Assembly (NCBI GenBank): GCA_015847255.1
Contig: JADLZK010008574.1
Coordinates: 186,001-250,000, forward strand
Source of the DNA: Hyparrhenia diplandra
Lineage: Eukaryota > Streptophyta > Magnoliopsida > Poales > Poaceae
Direction of reading: 5' to 3'
Length of the DNA stretch: 64,000 bases
A program made the translations under genes and the position numbers. The notes beneath the pieces were generated by a model that was given only the letters and a program-made list of their open reading frames with translations, did no database searches and was not told the DNA's origin. The stretch's first letter is position 1. Every line of letters begins with the position of its first letter. Positions 25,807-37,369 of the stretch are shown piece by piece.

Positions 25807-27370
25807 TCTTACTATTACTAATTGGAGGGTCCAACGGAGGTACCACGTTAATTCTCACTAGAAGCGTTAGAAAAAAAAAAGATAAATCCTTGAAATTCTC
25901 ACAAAATTTGAAAGATCTAGCCATCGATTTGATGGACTCTCATCACAAGTAATATTAATAACCGTTAGATCTATATTATGTTCTTCTAAAAAATTACCCA
26001 CCATGCCATTACATAATCTAAGTAATAACCCCTAAACTTATTTTGTAATTACCCACTTTTGCCATTATAAAACATAATGGTATTAATTAATGTTAATAAA
26101 ACTCACCACGTACACCTAATAATAGATCTAATCTAAATTGAGAAGAAAAAATACCATTACATTGTTCCTCCCAACCTCTCTCTCGTGGAGCGAAGCCCCA
26201 CAGCTATTCATAGCCACCGAGCTTCAACAAAGGTAGATTGACTGTTCCATCATGCATGGAGTGCTTCCCTCCCGAGTCGTCGTCCCGTGCGCTCATTGCA
26301 GCCCAGACAAGTGATCGATGCCATTCATGTGTGGGTTCTTTCGTGTAGTAAGTACTCATTGTTTGAGTTTTTTTAATCGATCTCCTATTTGAGCTATATA
26401 ATGTGTGTCATGTGTGGGTTTAGGGTTTTTTTTTTTTGGAATCGGATCCGTACCATCCGTCCAGGTTAGAATTTTAGTCAGCATGCATAGGTCTCTTGTG
26501 ACAACCAATTGTACAACCCTTAAATAGCAACACTACACCACAACCCTTAAAAGCATCTAGCAAAATAAATTTGTTAGTCAAAACACTTTTACATAAGCAC
26601 TCATGCATTGTATCCAGCTAATAGTCTAAGGCAAATATTCAACATATCAACATGCATGATACACAAAATAGATCAACGACATTGCTAATTGCTACTGTAT
26701 TTGTTAAATAATAAAATGGTAGTTTAGGAAATATGGTATGCATCCGAGAATATCCGTCGAAGCCAATCTATCAACTTCCACGGTTTAATACATTTGTGCT
26801 TTGTGTTTTTGTTTAACGTGAATCATCTTAATGTTGCTCAAACCTGACATTGTCTTTTGTTCGTGGGCATACAGGATCAAAAAGGAAAAAAAGCAGGAAT
26901 CATTGCTGGTATGCACTACGCATCCCATAGTCATCATCATTTAGTCTAAAAAGAGCAGAAAAAAGCATTAATCAGAAATTATCAACATGAATTCTCACCA
27001 GATGCGATAGGAAAAATATAAATACTAGATATTATCACATTAATCAGAAACATCTAGCTATCAAATCTATATAGACGGATAATCAGTAACCATTTGATCT
27101 ACTTTTTTTCTAGAAAATTGCCCATCTTTGCCATTGTTATTACCTTATTATTATTGGTAGAAATAAGAAAAAAGAAATCTATTAATTTCCTTATCAACTG
27201 TGGAGGAAAGAAGAGGTTGTAGCCTCACAATGCCTCCAAAATAAATCGATTATTTTCCTCACCTCACCATGGCTCCACGCAGCACCCGCCACCGCCGCCA
27301 TTGGGCAACTAACTTTTGTGGTCGGCCTTCCAAAGCAAGCAAGCAGGAGGCCGAATAAAACAGACACGCG

Positions 27371-27740
27371 TTGCTTTGATAATTCAAAATTGGGCGAAGG
27401 TTTTTACCAAGAAATCGATATTCAAAATCATTCCATTCAGGATTCTTTGCTTTCTTAAAGCGCCGGGCTTCTAAATTCTCATAAGGTCCTCCGGGAATTT
27501 TCTCTACAGCCTGTTGAATAATTTTTATGGATTCCCTCATTTCACCGACTCGTACTAAATAGCGAGCTAACGAATCTCCTTCTTTTTGCCATTGGACTTT
27601 CCAATCGAATTGATTGTAAGACTCATAAGGATCGATTTTACGAAGATCCCATTGTATTCCGAAGCTCGTAACATTGGTCCCGATAAGCCCCAATTTACAG
27701 CTTCTTCTCCGCTAATAAAAACCGACTCCTTCAACTCGTT
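27371..27740 (-). pseudogene. ndhH: Plastid ndhH fragment in nuclear DNA (NUPT)
   Basis: The minus strand encodes part of subunit H of the plastid NAD(P)H dehydrogenase complex: SGEEAVNWGLSGPMLRAS, then IQWDLRKIDPYESYNQFDWK, QKEGDSLARYLVRVGEMRES, AVEKIPGGPYENLEARRFKK and EWNDFEYRFLGK. One-base changes break the frame near 27,660, 27,407 and 27,715-27,730. Similarity stops at about 27,371 (after ATTATCAAAGCAA on the minus strand) and at about 27,740. It is a partial, non-functional copy inside the Helitron, directly next to a gag-like fragment. Confidence 0.9.
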
Positions 27741-28250
27741 TAGAAGTGCTTGATCTTCGCCTTCAACTCCGGACTCTCAAGAAAGGCTCCTCTTCGTGTC
27801 GAGTTTATGAAGAAAATGAAGAGTATCGCAGATCAACTTCCCTCGATCGGTGTGCCCGCCTCTCGAACGGATCTTGTCCTTCACGTGTTGACCGGGCTTG
27901 AGCCGAGTACTGAATCTTTTGTCACCGCTATTACTACACGATCGATCTAGTGACTGCCTCGACCTCCAAGGCCTTCTTCCGACACAAGAGCGGCGCCTCG
28001 AGCCTTCAAGTCAGATTCGTCGGAGTTGGATGGCATCGGGTTCTTCGTCTGAGAGGCGGTTCTTCGCCGAAGTCCCGTTCTTAGAGGGGAAAGGGACCAA
28101 TGTGTAATTTCTACCTTTGTTGAGGTCCCGTTTGCTAGGTTGGACATCTGTCCACCGTATCCTTGTACGGTCTACTTGTATTTGTACACTCTTGGTTTCC
28201 TTACTTAATACGGGTATACTTTATCAAAAAAAAAAAAAAAAAAAAAAACC
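27741..28250 (+). pseudogene. Copia-type gag fragment ending in a poly(A) tract
   Basis: Reads LRLQLRTLKKGSSSC in one frame and, after a shift, EFMKKMKSIADQLPSIGVPA and DLVLHVLTGLEPSTESFV, the UBN2/retrotransposon gag type. The zinc knuckle and all of pol are missing. A pure A-run of about 24 bases (28,226-28,248) closes it, preceded by a tail without obvious coding sense. The A-run suggests that an RNA was copied and inserted, either as a retroposed transcript or with a LINE 3' end. It adjoins the ndhH fragment with no spacer and sits inside the Helitron. Confidence 0.7.
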
Positions 28251-28336
28251 GGCACCCGTACGCCCCCTCCTTCAACATTGAGGTGCTCGACGTCCACGGC
28301 GAGTACCAAGACAAAGTCCCCGTGACGAAACTCTAG
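28250..28336 (+). pseudogene. Short exon-like fragment after the poly(A) tract
   Basis: An open frame reads PYAPSFNIEVLDVHGEYQDK and ends VPVTKL before TAG (28,334-28,336). Its GC-rich codon use differs from the AT-rich surroundings, as expected for a captured host exon. Family not recognised. It is short enough to be chance. Confidence 0.3.
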
Positions 28337-28733
28337 TTTCGTTGTTGAACTACAGATAATGAGGTTGTGTTTTGGTGATGAGTGGACTCATAGGTCTAGA
28401 CTTCAGAGTAGTAAAACATAAATGTATGTTTGAGGGTGCTAATTGTGGCCTATAGGGTCGTAGTGGTACACCATGAATGAAAATTTTAAGTTGATTATTG
28501 TGGTGCCTACATGTATGCAAAATTGTATACAATATTAGCCTCAAGGTTCTGTCATACATGGCTATAGGCTTCTTCTATTTATTTTGATAACTTTTATCTC
28601 CTACGATGTATGAATTTACTAACATTGTCCTTATTACTTTGAATATAAATTTTGAAATAATCCATGCATCATGTATTTTTTTTTGCTACCATAATAATAA
28701 TATTTTTTTGTCTAAGGGATTTCAACCCCGAAA

Positions 28734-29039
28734 GTGAAGGAGGGAATGATCGTCTCATTTGACAGTGATGCACAAAAGGACTCTCATCACATCTTTGATG
28801 GCCACGAATGCACAAGCCGGTTGCATGGGGAACACCAAACCCAGGCCTCGACTCTTCGACAAATGCATATAGAGCTTCTTTGGTCCGATATGGAAGACTG
28901 GAGCGAACACATTTATCAGCAGTACCAATTGCAGGCGCAAGCAAGATGTGCACAAGCAGCGGATGACACCTTGAACAGCTTTGGTTATGAGATGGTGTCC
29001 AGAGTAATGTTTGATCCAACCACATCGAGGGAATGGTAG
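28734..29039 (+). CDS. Unidentified open frame inside the Helitron
   Basis: A 101-codon frame (start MKEGMIVSFDSDAQKD, middle LLWSDMEDWSEHIYQQYQLQ) with acidic and glutamine-rich composition. An overlapping antisense frame of similar length exists. I recognise no domain, and no splice or promoter context supports expression. It may be a captured gene or transposon fragment. Confidence 0.2.
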   Translation: MKEGMIVSFDSDAQKDSHHIFDGHECTSRLHGEHQTQASTLRQMHIELLWSDMEDWSEHIYQQYQLQAQARCAQAADDTLNSFGYEMVSRVMFDPTTSREW

Positions 29040-29169
29040 GACGGGCGTGTGCGAGCATCATGGGGACCGTGCAAAGATCTTTATCAAGAAAGGAAATCCC
29101 GGAGCACGTGAGCCACCAACCACACCTGTAGGCTAAAGGTATGACCATCTTACTAGATCTCATAATTAC

Positions 29170-30800
29170 AATTTAATTTGTTCTATGAAATATATAATAC
29201 GATATTTATTGACAATTAGTCATAATTTTGAATTAAATTTGTGTCCTTCGATTTCTTCACATAAATATGTGTTGACATAATCCTCATTTAGTATCAGCTA
29301 TATTTATTGTATTAACTTGATCAGGGAAGCCCCTATCTATTTTATGTTTTTAAAATCCATCCGAGAAATTTGTTCCGTATAGGTGTTCGAACTAGCCTGT
29401 TGGGGTGCTATTGAGCAGGTCCAACCACTAGGCTGAGACATCACAAAAAAAAAAAAAAGTAGTAGGCTGGAAACCTATTCGCAATTACATGCTAATGTTG
29501 CTTAAAAATTAGGAGACCATGAGTCCATGATCTATGGAGTTAGTAATAAAGTTTACATGTGAAAATTCAAACCTCCGCAATTATAGAGGATAATTAAATT
29601 AATTCAATAGTATTTTGTATAAATTATCCATCTCTATCATTATGAAAGGCAATGCTTTGATGCCTAAATTTGCATTCAAATTATGCATAATGACATTATG
29701 ATAGATAATGTAAAATAATGTATAGCCATATAATTTGTACCTAAATTATCCACCTCTCAACCATTAAAAAGAATTTACAAGTCTCCCAAATCTACATGTA
29801 AAGGCGAATATAAGCAATTATGAACAATAATTAAACATCTAAAATTAAAACCTACAATAGTATAAATAATTATTCTTATAGGCTTATCAAGCATAGTAAT
29901 ATATCATTAGTAAACCAATTAGTAATGACACTTATAACTCACTTTAAGTTATATTAACAGTCTTGACGATAAAATTTGTAAGTCATTGTTAAAAAAAAGT
30001 TTAAACATTATGTCATAATATGAATATTAATAACTTAGTTTTTTTGAAAATAATAACAAAAAAAATATTAATATGACATAATAAATTAAAAATCTTGGTT
30101 GCTATGGTGCATGCTAAAATAACTATTTTATGATATTTTTAAAAACCAAGACTAGAATATTCTTTTATTAAAATAGAATATGAAATTTTTGAATAAATAA
30201 TCGAATGACCTTAGAATTTCAAATCGATACATGTAAAAAAAATATTACAACAACTAGATCAAAAGCTCCAGTTTAAAATACACATTTTGAAGATATCGCC
30301 TAAATGTATAAAATAAGAGTTTAAACACTTTACGTTTAATTTTGTTTTAGCTAAATACATATGGTGCTAAATACAACTCACAAAAATTGGCAAAAAATTT
30401 AAAAGTTACATCCTAAAATTCTTATTAAAAAAAACTAATTTTTTTTGCCATCAAATCAATTGACTATACTCAACAATGTAAATAATAGTTATTGTATATG
30501 AGGAATTAAGCTTAAAATTTGAGAAAGAATTAAAATTTAGGTAAATGTCCTCATAATAGGGATGGCTGCTAAAGCTATCATGGTTTAAGCAAATGTTTCA
30601 ACTAAAGATCTTTTGGAGATACACCAAGGTGCTATGTAAAGAACAAAACAAACATATGTATATAGATGATAAAAATATTTAAATAAATACTTGATAGATT
30701 ATCACAATTGAATATAGACTATTAGTGAAGACAAAACAAAGTAATTCTTATTAGGTAGTGTCTACACATAAGATTCTTAATAATTAGTGTCTGGTCATAA
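29170..30800. other. AT-rich, gene-free 3' part of the Helitron
   Basis: Very AT-rich sequence with no open frame of interest. A short direct repeat (TAATTAGTGTC/TAGGTAGTGTC followed by ATAAGATTCT) lies near 30,755-30,805, just before the terminal hairpin. Confidence 0.5.
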
Positions 30801-30838
30801 GATTCTAACCCGCACGAGAGCACGGGTTGATGAACTAG

Positions 30839-30967
30839 TTTTATTATTAAAGATACTTTAATAATAATTTATTTATTTCCTAAATTGTATAAATAATTTG
30901 AATAAGACGAGCGGTTAAATATAATGTGTTAAAGTCAACGTGATAAGCTATTTTGAGACGAAGGGAG
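30839..30967. mobile_element. Right half of the Stowaway MITE split by the Helitron
   Basis: Ends in GAGACGAAGGGAG before TA (30,968-30,969). It is the inverted partner of 25,696-25,806. Confidence 0.88.
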
Positions 30968-31719
30968 TAAATAGCATATGCTGGCCATCGTTCCGAGTCG
31001 TCTCGAGCATATTCCACCTGATGGAGGGCCGGCCGGCACGTGCCCAGACATGGATTGGAGACAGAGAAGAGGACACCATCAATGGTGACGCTGATGGATG
31101 AGACGACGAACGTGGCACGCCGGCCGGACATTACGCTGCGGCGTGCCGTGCACTGTAACCCCGCAGGCCCCAGCAACCCTGTGCGCGGTCCGTCGCCTGA
31201 CGGCCCTTCTGCATTCAACAGTGGAGGCGTTAACGAGCATCGGGAGGGATTTTCAGAGTTTCAGCCAAAAAACGCAACAGTGGTGTCAAATGCAACTACT
31301 CCTATTTCAGTTGACAGTGCGCGATAATCTTGGGTTGGGAACCGCTTGAAGCAGGCAACGTGGTAGCAAAACCACAAGTAGATACTGTCGTTAGAATAAG
31401 CAAAACCCACTTGGATAAAAACGAAGGATCCGAGTACAGTACAGAGTTTCACTCCAGGTCTGAAAACTCTCAACATCACAAGCACCGAGCGAAAAGTAAC
31501 CAACAAGTAACTCTCTGACTCTCCTCTCTCTCGCGGAAGCAAGGACGGACTCAAGCACACATGACCGAAACTAAACACAAGAGATCATCACCACAGATCG
31601 ATCGCACCCCAGCTTTATTCTAACAACACGGACGGCAGCAGCAGCTGCTGACCACAGGTGGCAGTGCTCTCCAACTCCCAACTCCAGATCCTGATGATGA
31701 CCAATGCAGCTCAGCACAT

Positions 31720-33143
31720 TTCTGCAGACGCAAGCAACAATAACACGTCATTAATCTTCTTTTGACGAAATGTCAGACACATTATTAATTCAAAAAAAGA
31801 GACTAATAATAGTGAGATAAGCTATCTGTTTCTACCGACAATCACTTTATTTGTGAAGCTTCTAGTAGTGCGGGTAGGTAAGATGTGCTGATTTTTCTAT
31901 CCGAAATCAAGAAAAAAGCAGCTGCACTGCAGCTGGCAAGCAGCAAGTGAAAAGTGTCCTGCATCAGATCGAGGTGTGAGACTTGACTTACACCAGGGGA
32001 CGATCTTCCAGCGCTGGTTGTCGCCCTCGCACCACTTCCAGAGCACGATGGCGGTGCCGTCGCGGACCCCGCCGTGGTCCTTGTCGCCGTGGAAGGCGTC
32101 GAAGTTGAGGTAGATGTTGTTCACCATGCGGATGCAGCGGAAGCCGTGGCCGACGTCGCGGCTCTCCGTCCACAGCACCGACTCGTCCTGGTAGTTTGGG
32201 TTGTAGGGCACCAGCTTCACGGGGTGGCCCTCGCCCTGGGAGTGCTTGATGGCCTCGCCGGTGACCCTGTTGACGAGCGCGAACGCCGGGTAGCCCTCCT
32301 CGTCCTTGATGCTGTTGCTGTGGCGCATGTCTTGACCCAGTGCTGGTACTCGTCGCGCGGGTTGGTGGGCGCCAGGCACACGGTGCCGTTGCGGACGGTG
32401 ACGCTGAACCCGTCGTCGGCCTTGCAGTAGATGCGGACCGTGGGCTCGCCGTGGCCGTAGGGCGCGTTGGCGGCGCCGCTGCCGCCGGCGTAGGCCTCGT
32501 CGCCCCAGGGCAGGATCTTCCAGCTCTGGTTGTCGCCCTTGGCCCACTCCCAGAGCACCACGGTGGTGCCGTCGTGCACGCCGCCGTGGTCCTTGTCGCC
32601 GTGCAAGGCGTCGAAGTTGAGGCGGATGTTGTTCACCATGCGGATGCAGCGGAAGCCCTTGCCAACGTCGCCGCTCTCCGTCCATAGCACCGACTCGTCC
32701 TGGTACTCCGGGTTGAACGGCACCAGCTTCACCTGACAAAAGAATCAAATGAAACCAACATCAAGACGCCATGATTCAAAGATAAATCCCAGCAACAAGA
32801 AGATCGAGCTACAATGAATGGGTACCGGGTGGGACTGGCCGAGGGAGTGCTTGATGGCGAGCCCCGTGGCCTTGTTGACAAGGGCGAAGGCAGGGTTGCC
32901 CTCCTCGTCCTTCACCTGGGCGCTGAAGCGCATGTCCTTGTACCAGTGCTGGTGCTCGTCGCGCGGGTTGGCGGGGGCCAGCACCACGTTGCCGTCGCGG
33001 ACGGTGAGGCAGTACCCCTCGTCGGCCTTGCAGAAGATCTTGAACGTGGGCTGGTGCACGCCGCCGTGCGCCGGTGGGTTCTGGCCGTGCGCCGGCGGGT
33101 TCTGGCCGTGGTGGCCGTGGTGCCCGAAGCCGAACATCGACAT
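31720..33143 (-). pseudogene. r40-type stress lectin (two ricin-B/EUL-like beta-trefoil domains), one frameshift
   Basis: Cytosolic/nuclear carbohydrate-binding protein of the r40 family (rice Osr40c1; Euonymus-type lectin domains); family members respond to ABA, salt and drought. Exons: 33143-32826, 32732-31992, 31721-31720. The start is MSMFGFGHHGHHGQNPP, with a tandem GQNPPAH repeat. Domain 1 contains TFKIFCKADEGYCLTVRDG, HQHWYKDMRFS, DESVLWTESGDVGKGFRCIR and NQSWKILPWG. Domain 2 repeats the pattern from VRIYCKADDGFSVTVRNG to NQRWKIVPW. The frame breaks at 32,331, where the conserved HWVKDMRHSNS needs one more G on the minus strand. With it the protein is about 353 residues, normal for the family. 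The last intron (31991-31722) splits the stop codon: T before GTAAGT, AA after TCTGCAG. Otherwise conserved throughout, so a sequencing error is plausible. Confidence 0.92.
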
Positions 33144-33232
33144 CTTGCGCAGGGGTGGTGGATCGCTTGATCGAACAGCAGAGTGGAGGATTTGGGACGG
33201 GGCGATTAGAGGGTGTGCACCTTGGGGTCCCA

Positions 33233-33238
33233 TTTATA
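33233..33238 (-). promoter_or_regulatory. TATA box of the r40 gene
   Basis: TATAAA on the minus strand in the context CTCTATAAATGGG, about 90 bp upstream of the start codon, a typical plant spacing. Upstream (33,288-33,317) AGGTGGGC and GCCCACCT form an inverted repeat with a 14-base loop, flanked by CAGTGACA on both sides. Confidence 0.65.
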
Positions 33239-33329
33239 GAGGGAGAAATGGATGGGACTTGGGAGCCATGTCTTGCTCATCAGTGACAGGTGGGCCTGAT
33301 GCTCGTCGAGCCCACCTGCCAGTGACAAA

Positions 33330-36300
33330 ATCAGAGTGGGCAGAGCGTCATTTGCAGACTTACTGCACGGTGAAAAGAATCCGATGCTGTTTTGGCAAAC
33401 CTGTGGTGTGAACAGTGAACGTTTGTCCAGTTTCTCTTTTTTAAAAAAAAAAAAAAATGAACGTTTGGCGTCCTGGTTTTATGACGTGTGGGGCCGGTGG
33501 ACGGTGCGACCGCCACCTTGGAGCTTGCAATCTTGCATGACTCGATCGATGGGTCTAGGCTGAGCAAGGCGTGGTCGGTCTTGTGTGTCTTCTGGTTCTG
33601 GCCCTGAGTGATTAGCATCGGAGTTTACTGAGCGCTGTGACGCGTTCAGATTTGACTCGCTTTTGCGTAAAATAAAGCACTCCACCGGCGAAAAAGAATT
33701 TATCCTATTCGAAAAGGCGGGAGACTAACCGGTTCTTGCCATTAGGATAAATTCTTGCCATCAACCGGATCACCGGCGATGCAGCAGGCTGACGAACAAA
33801 AAGAACGCCAATTCTTGCCATCTTGTATCCATACCGCGCGCATGTGTCAACTTGTCTTGGTAAAGAAGGTCGTGGAGCTGGTGCACACCAAAAGACGGTC
33901 CTCTCGCCATCGTGGCGCGCGCTTCGTGCATGCACGTATGGTCATTTCGCGTCAGGGACCTGTGGATCCAGACATCCAGAACACGACGACGCGTCCATAT
34001 GGAGAAGGAGCCGCCCCGCTCGCGCCCGCGCCCGGCCTCTGCCCCCGCGTGGCCGTGTCGTCCTCGACGCCTGCTGCATGTCAGCGGCGCGTGTGTCACC
34101 TCTGTCTGCTACGTGGTCCGGCGGCCTCTTCGCCACGTCTGTTGGTTAGCGGCAAGAACCTTAAACAAAGCTGCCGAGAAATTGTGATCAGATGAATGGC
34201 ACCATCTGCTTTGCTCTCTCCTCCTCCTCTAAAGCATTATTAAACTAAGCTCCCTCTAATACTAGTAGGACGACAATGATAGTGCATCTTCTTTGGTCAC
34301 TAATCTCTGTCTGAGATGCGTGCTCTCGACGCTGTCGCTGCATGGATTTGATTCGCGCCATCTCAAGGGGCCCCGTCCGGCAAGGCTTTGCTCGTCTCCG
34401 CAAACACGGAGCCGCTTTGTCGTGTTTGCCTCCCCAGTCGATTCCAATCACGGACGACAGACCGCGTGAGCGTACACTGCGTGCGGAAATCGACGCTGTG
34501 CTTTTCTGCTCAGTCCGACCTGGACCTGACGCGGACGGCGAGGCCGGCCAAGCCGGTGGTAAAAACCACGACAAGGGTGGTGAATGAGGGGATAAGATCA
34601 CTGTGAGAATCCATTGAGATTTTCCACCCCCACCGCCCACTGCATCGGATTCACGCGGGTGTACGGCCATCACGCGGCGTGTCGAGCGGCCTCGCCTCGC
34701 CTTTTTATTGTATTTTTCTGAAAATCGTGTTTCCTCACGCGGACGCGTTTTTCGACCGACGCACGTAAAGGGACGGAGCCGTATGGTCGACAAAGCGTGA
34801 TGATTAATCAGTTGAGCGTTTGACAGTGTAAGACGCGAACCTTAATAATGGTAAATATGTAAAAAATCCCACGGCGGGCTCCACGTACTCGACTTTGTTA
34901 GGCACACCTAAGCTCTGCCAACCACGACGACAGCTGGGCAAACAACACCATGATTGCTTTTCGACCGCTAAAGAATGATTAACACCGCATGCACCGCTGA
35001 AGTATGTTTTCTAGAACACCTTAAAAGAATGATAACGCACCAGTAAACTTCAAAGAGTCGCTACGTGTTTCGGCCCATCCGTGTTGTAAGTATTTTGCTG
35101 TTTAGGAGACTAGTATAGTGTCCGTTTTTTTGCCACGGTTTCATTTAAGAGATGCACATGAAAACCAAATGATAATACTTTTTTCTATGCTATCGATATG
35201 GTGATCTACAAATCAAACATAACATATATGTGGTATGTTTAAGATCCCACTAAAACACAATGATTTTTTTTACAACAAACATGATATTTGGTGGATGATC
35301 TAGGATGGAGGCCATGTGCAGGCTCTTTGCAGTTAGCGACTGACTTGTGTATTTGACCAGCATATACAAATGCCTCCATCGTTCACAAGCGCCACGTATC
35401 ACCGTGGCCGTCGGTAGCACTAATGACGCCAAATGGGTTTATTTTTCATGCTTCCCTTTGACATTCTGTCAATCAGCTAGTTGCTACAACATGTAGAAAA
35501 CAAAAAGTTAGAAACTTGAATCAATGTCAGGAATCTAGAAAGTATGTGCATTGAAATGGAGGTTCATGACAGTAGGAATTACTCCTCTTGAACCATATGA
35601 ATACACAAGCTTAGTTTATGGCAGACAACTGTTTGCAAAAAAGACATTTATACGCATCTTGAACTCAAAGAAGGGGACAATTGATGGCCATTATAAAAAC
35701 TACACCTAATCTATGAAAGCTGATTTCTCCTAAATTTTAGTGACTCCATACCCAACTCACCAGATCAATCAATCACCTGAAACACATGAAACTTGTATTC
35801 TACCTATCCAGATCACAACACTATGACCATAATTAACATGATGGGTTACAACAAAGGCGTCAAAACTTAACATCCCAAAATTTCAATCCAGGATGCAGAA
35901 GTATAATTTATTATTACTACAATCGATAGTGCAATTTAAGCTTCAAATGAATATGGTCTCAGTATGATAATTCTCAAGTATAAAGCTAAGGGATGGCTAA
36001 TTACTCAATTCCCCAAATTAACACCCATAGTATAATGCCCGCGCTTAACGCCACGGGTTAACTTCAGGGATGCACATGAATACAACCAAACGGCGATATC
36101 ATATTCTTAAAATAAAAAATTAAAAAGTACCATATCGTATCCTTCTTGTGGAAAATAGCAGAAGCAACATTAAAGCACAACAAGTTAATTGACTCGGCAA
36201 AATCGGCATAGCAAGTAACCGGCCATTTGACATTGCATGTAAAGGCCCAACGATCAGAGAACGTTGCATACAAAGTTATGACAAACTCAGAGACGCTTCA

Positions 36301-36665
36301 ATTTACAAGAGGCCATCCATACAATTTTCACTTTAGTTAGGAATGAACTAAAAAGGCTCGTCAGCCGGACCAAATTATAAGATTGACAAACAACTTGTTA
36401 TTCTTTCACAAAAACAGAATCGATTCAGTTTTGTCGTTTCTGCTTCAAAAAAATATCTGGCACAAAAAAGTTTCACTGAACTGAAACAATTATCGGCCCA
36501 TGCGTGTTGAAAGTATTTTGCTATTTAGGAGATGCGTCGATCTCGTCTTCAGTACACATGCATGTTTTAATTCAGGACTTATGGTTTCAAAAAAAAAAAT
36601 CATGAACTTATACTAGTAAAATTTACTTAGGGGGGCCATCCCCTCCCGCCGCCACTGCAATCACA
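33330..36665. other. Intergenic, no gene supported
   Basis: The first part (33.3-34.8 kb) has mixed GC and overlapping open frames without family resemblance. The rest is AT-rich. A 12-bp inverted repeat, GAATTTATCCTA/TAGGATAAATTC, lies at about 33,696-33,755. Nothing else is supportable. Confidence 0.45.
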
Positions 36666-36670
36666 GTGTA

Positions 36671-36832
36671 CTCCTCTGTCCCGCTTTCTTCGTCGTCGTT
36701 TTAGCATTTACTGCTGTGCGTTGATGATTCTTTGAACCAAGCCAATGCCCGTGTCCAGTTGCATCAATAAATTTCTGAACCTGGACGCTGCCTGCCGGTG
36801 CCAGAACGACGAACAAAGCGGGACAGAGGGAG
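36671..36832. mobile_element. Stowaway-like MITE, 162 bp, TSD TA
   Basis: The left end CTCCTCTGTCCCGCTTTCTT matches the inverted right end CTCCCTCTGTCCCGCTTTGT, and the similarity continues over TCGTCGT. TA flanks at 36,669-36,670 and 36,833-36,834. The inner part (36,710-36,805) is unlike the usual AT-rich Stowaway centre. Just outside, GATCGGCGCTGTCAACTCCA is repeated at about 36,890 and 36,930. Confidence 0.75.
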
Positions 36833-37099
36833 TATGTATGGTATATGTGGCCAATATGTGTTCTCTTACCCTGAAGCTTATGTTTGAGATCGGCGCTGTC
36901 AACTCCACATTATTCCGTAGGCCATCACCCGATCGGCGCTGTCAACTCCACAATATTAGATGAGACAGAGAAGGTCATTGCAATTACTTCGATCCTAATT
37001 ACACGACGTGCTACTGTTGCCCAGATGTTACTCGCAAAGTGTATTGCCATCCGACAATGCAGGAGTGTAGGGCCCACTGTGCCAATTGCACTCCAAAAA

Positions 37100-37368
37100 T
37101 ATACTACTTCACTCCAGTTTGATATTAGAAGTCGTTTTGGACAAGGTTTAGGCCAAACATCGGGAATATAAATCATCAATAAATTTTAACTTATTGAGTT
37201 TGTAAATGTAAAAATTATATGAGTGGATTTGTCTTAAAAAATACTTTGATAAAAGTATACATATATCACATCTCCATAAATATTTTTATAATAATAAGAG
37301 GTCAAAGTCATGTTTTGGAGACCGTGTCATTTGTGCTAAATGACTTGTAATACCATCCCGGAAGGAGT
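37100..37368. mobile_element. Decayed Stowaway-like MITE
   Basis: The left end ...TTTGATATTAGAAGTCGTTT and the inverted right end ...GTATTACAAGTCATTTAG resemble Stowaway termini, with the AT-rich centre usual for the group. The outermost bases are eroded, so the borders are approximate. Confidence 0.5.
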
Positions 37369-37369
37369 A

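Larger units (their letters stand above)
25807..30838 (+). mobile_element. Non-autonomous Helitron, 5,032 bp, inserted in a Stowaway MITE
   Basis: The element starts TCTTACTATTACTAATTGG directly after an A (25,806) and ends CTAG (30,835-30,838) directly before a T (30,839): the TC...CTRR termini and A|T target of Helitrons, with no target duplication. Six bases before CTAG is a hairpin, AACCCG at 30,807-30,812 pairing with CGGGTT at 30,823-30,828. The host MITE proves both borders, because its halves rejoin exactly. No Rep/helicase frame was found, so it is non-autonomous. Cargo in order: a more GC-rich stretch at 26.16-26.3 kb, a diverged second copy of its 5' subterminal region at about 26,985-27,150, plastid ndhH sequence, a gag-like fragment with a poly(A) tract, an exon-like piece, and long AT-rich sequence. 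Confidence 0.88.

Noticed and set aside
27371..27740. ndhH fragment as sign of a mitochondrial or plastid contig
   Set aside because: Only about 370 bp of frame-broken plastid sequence is present, inside a Helitron and among nuclear genes, so the contig is nuclear.
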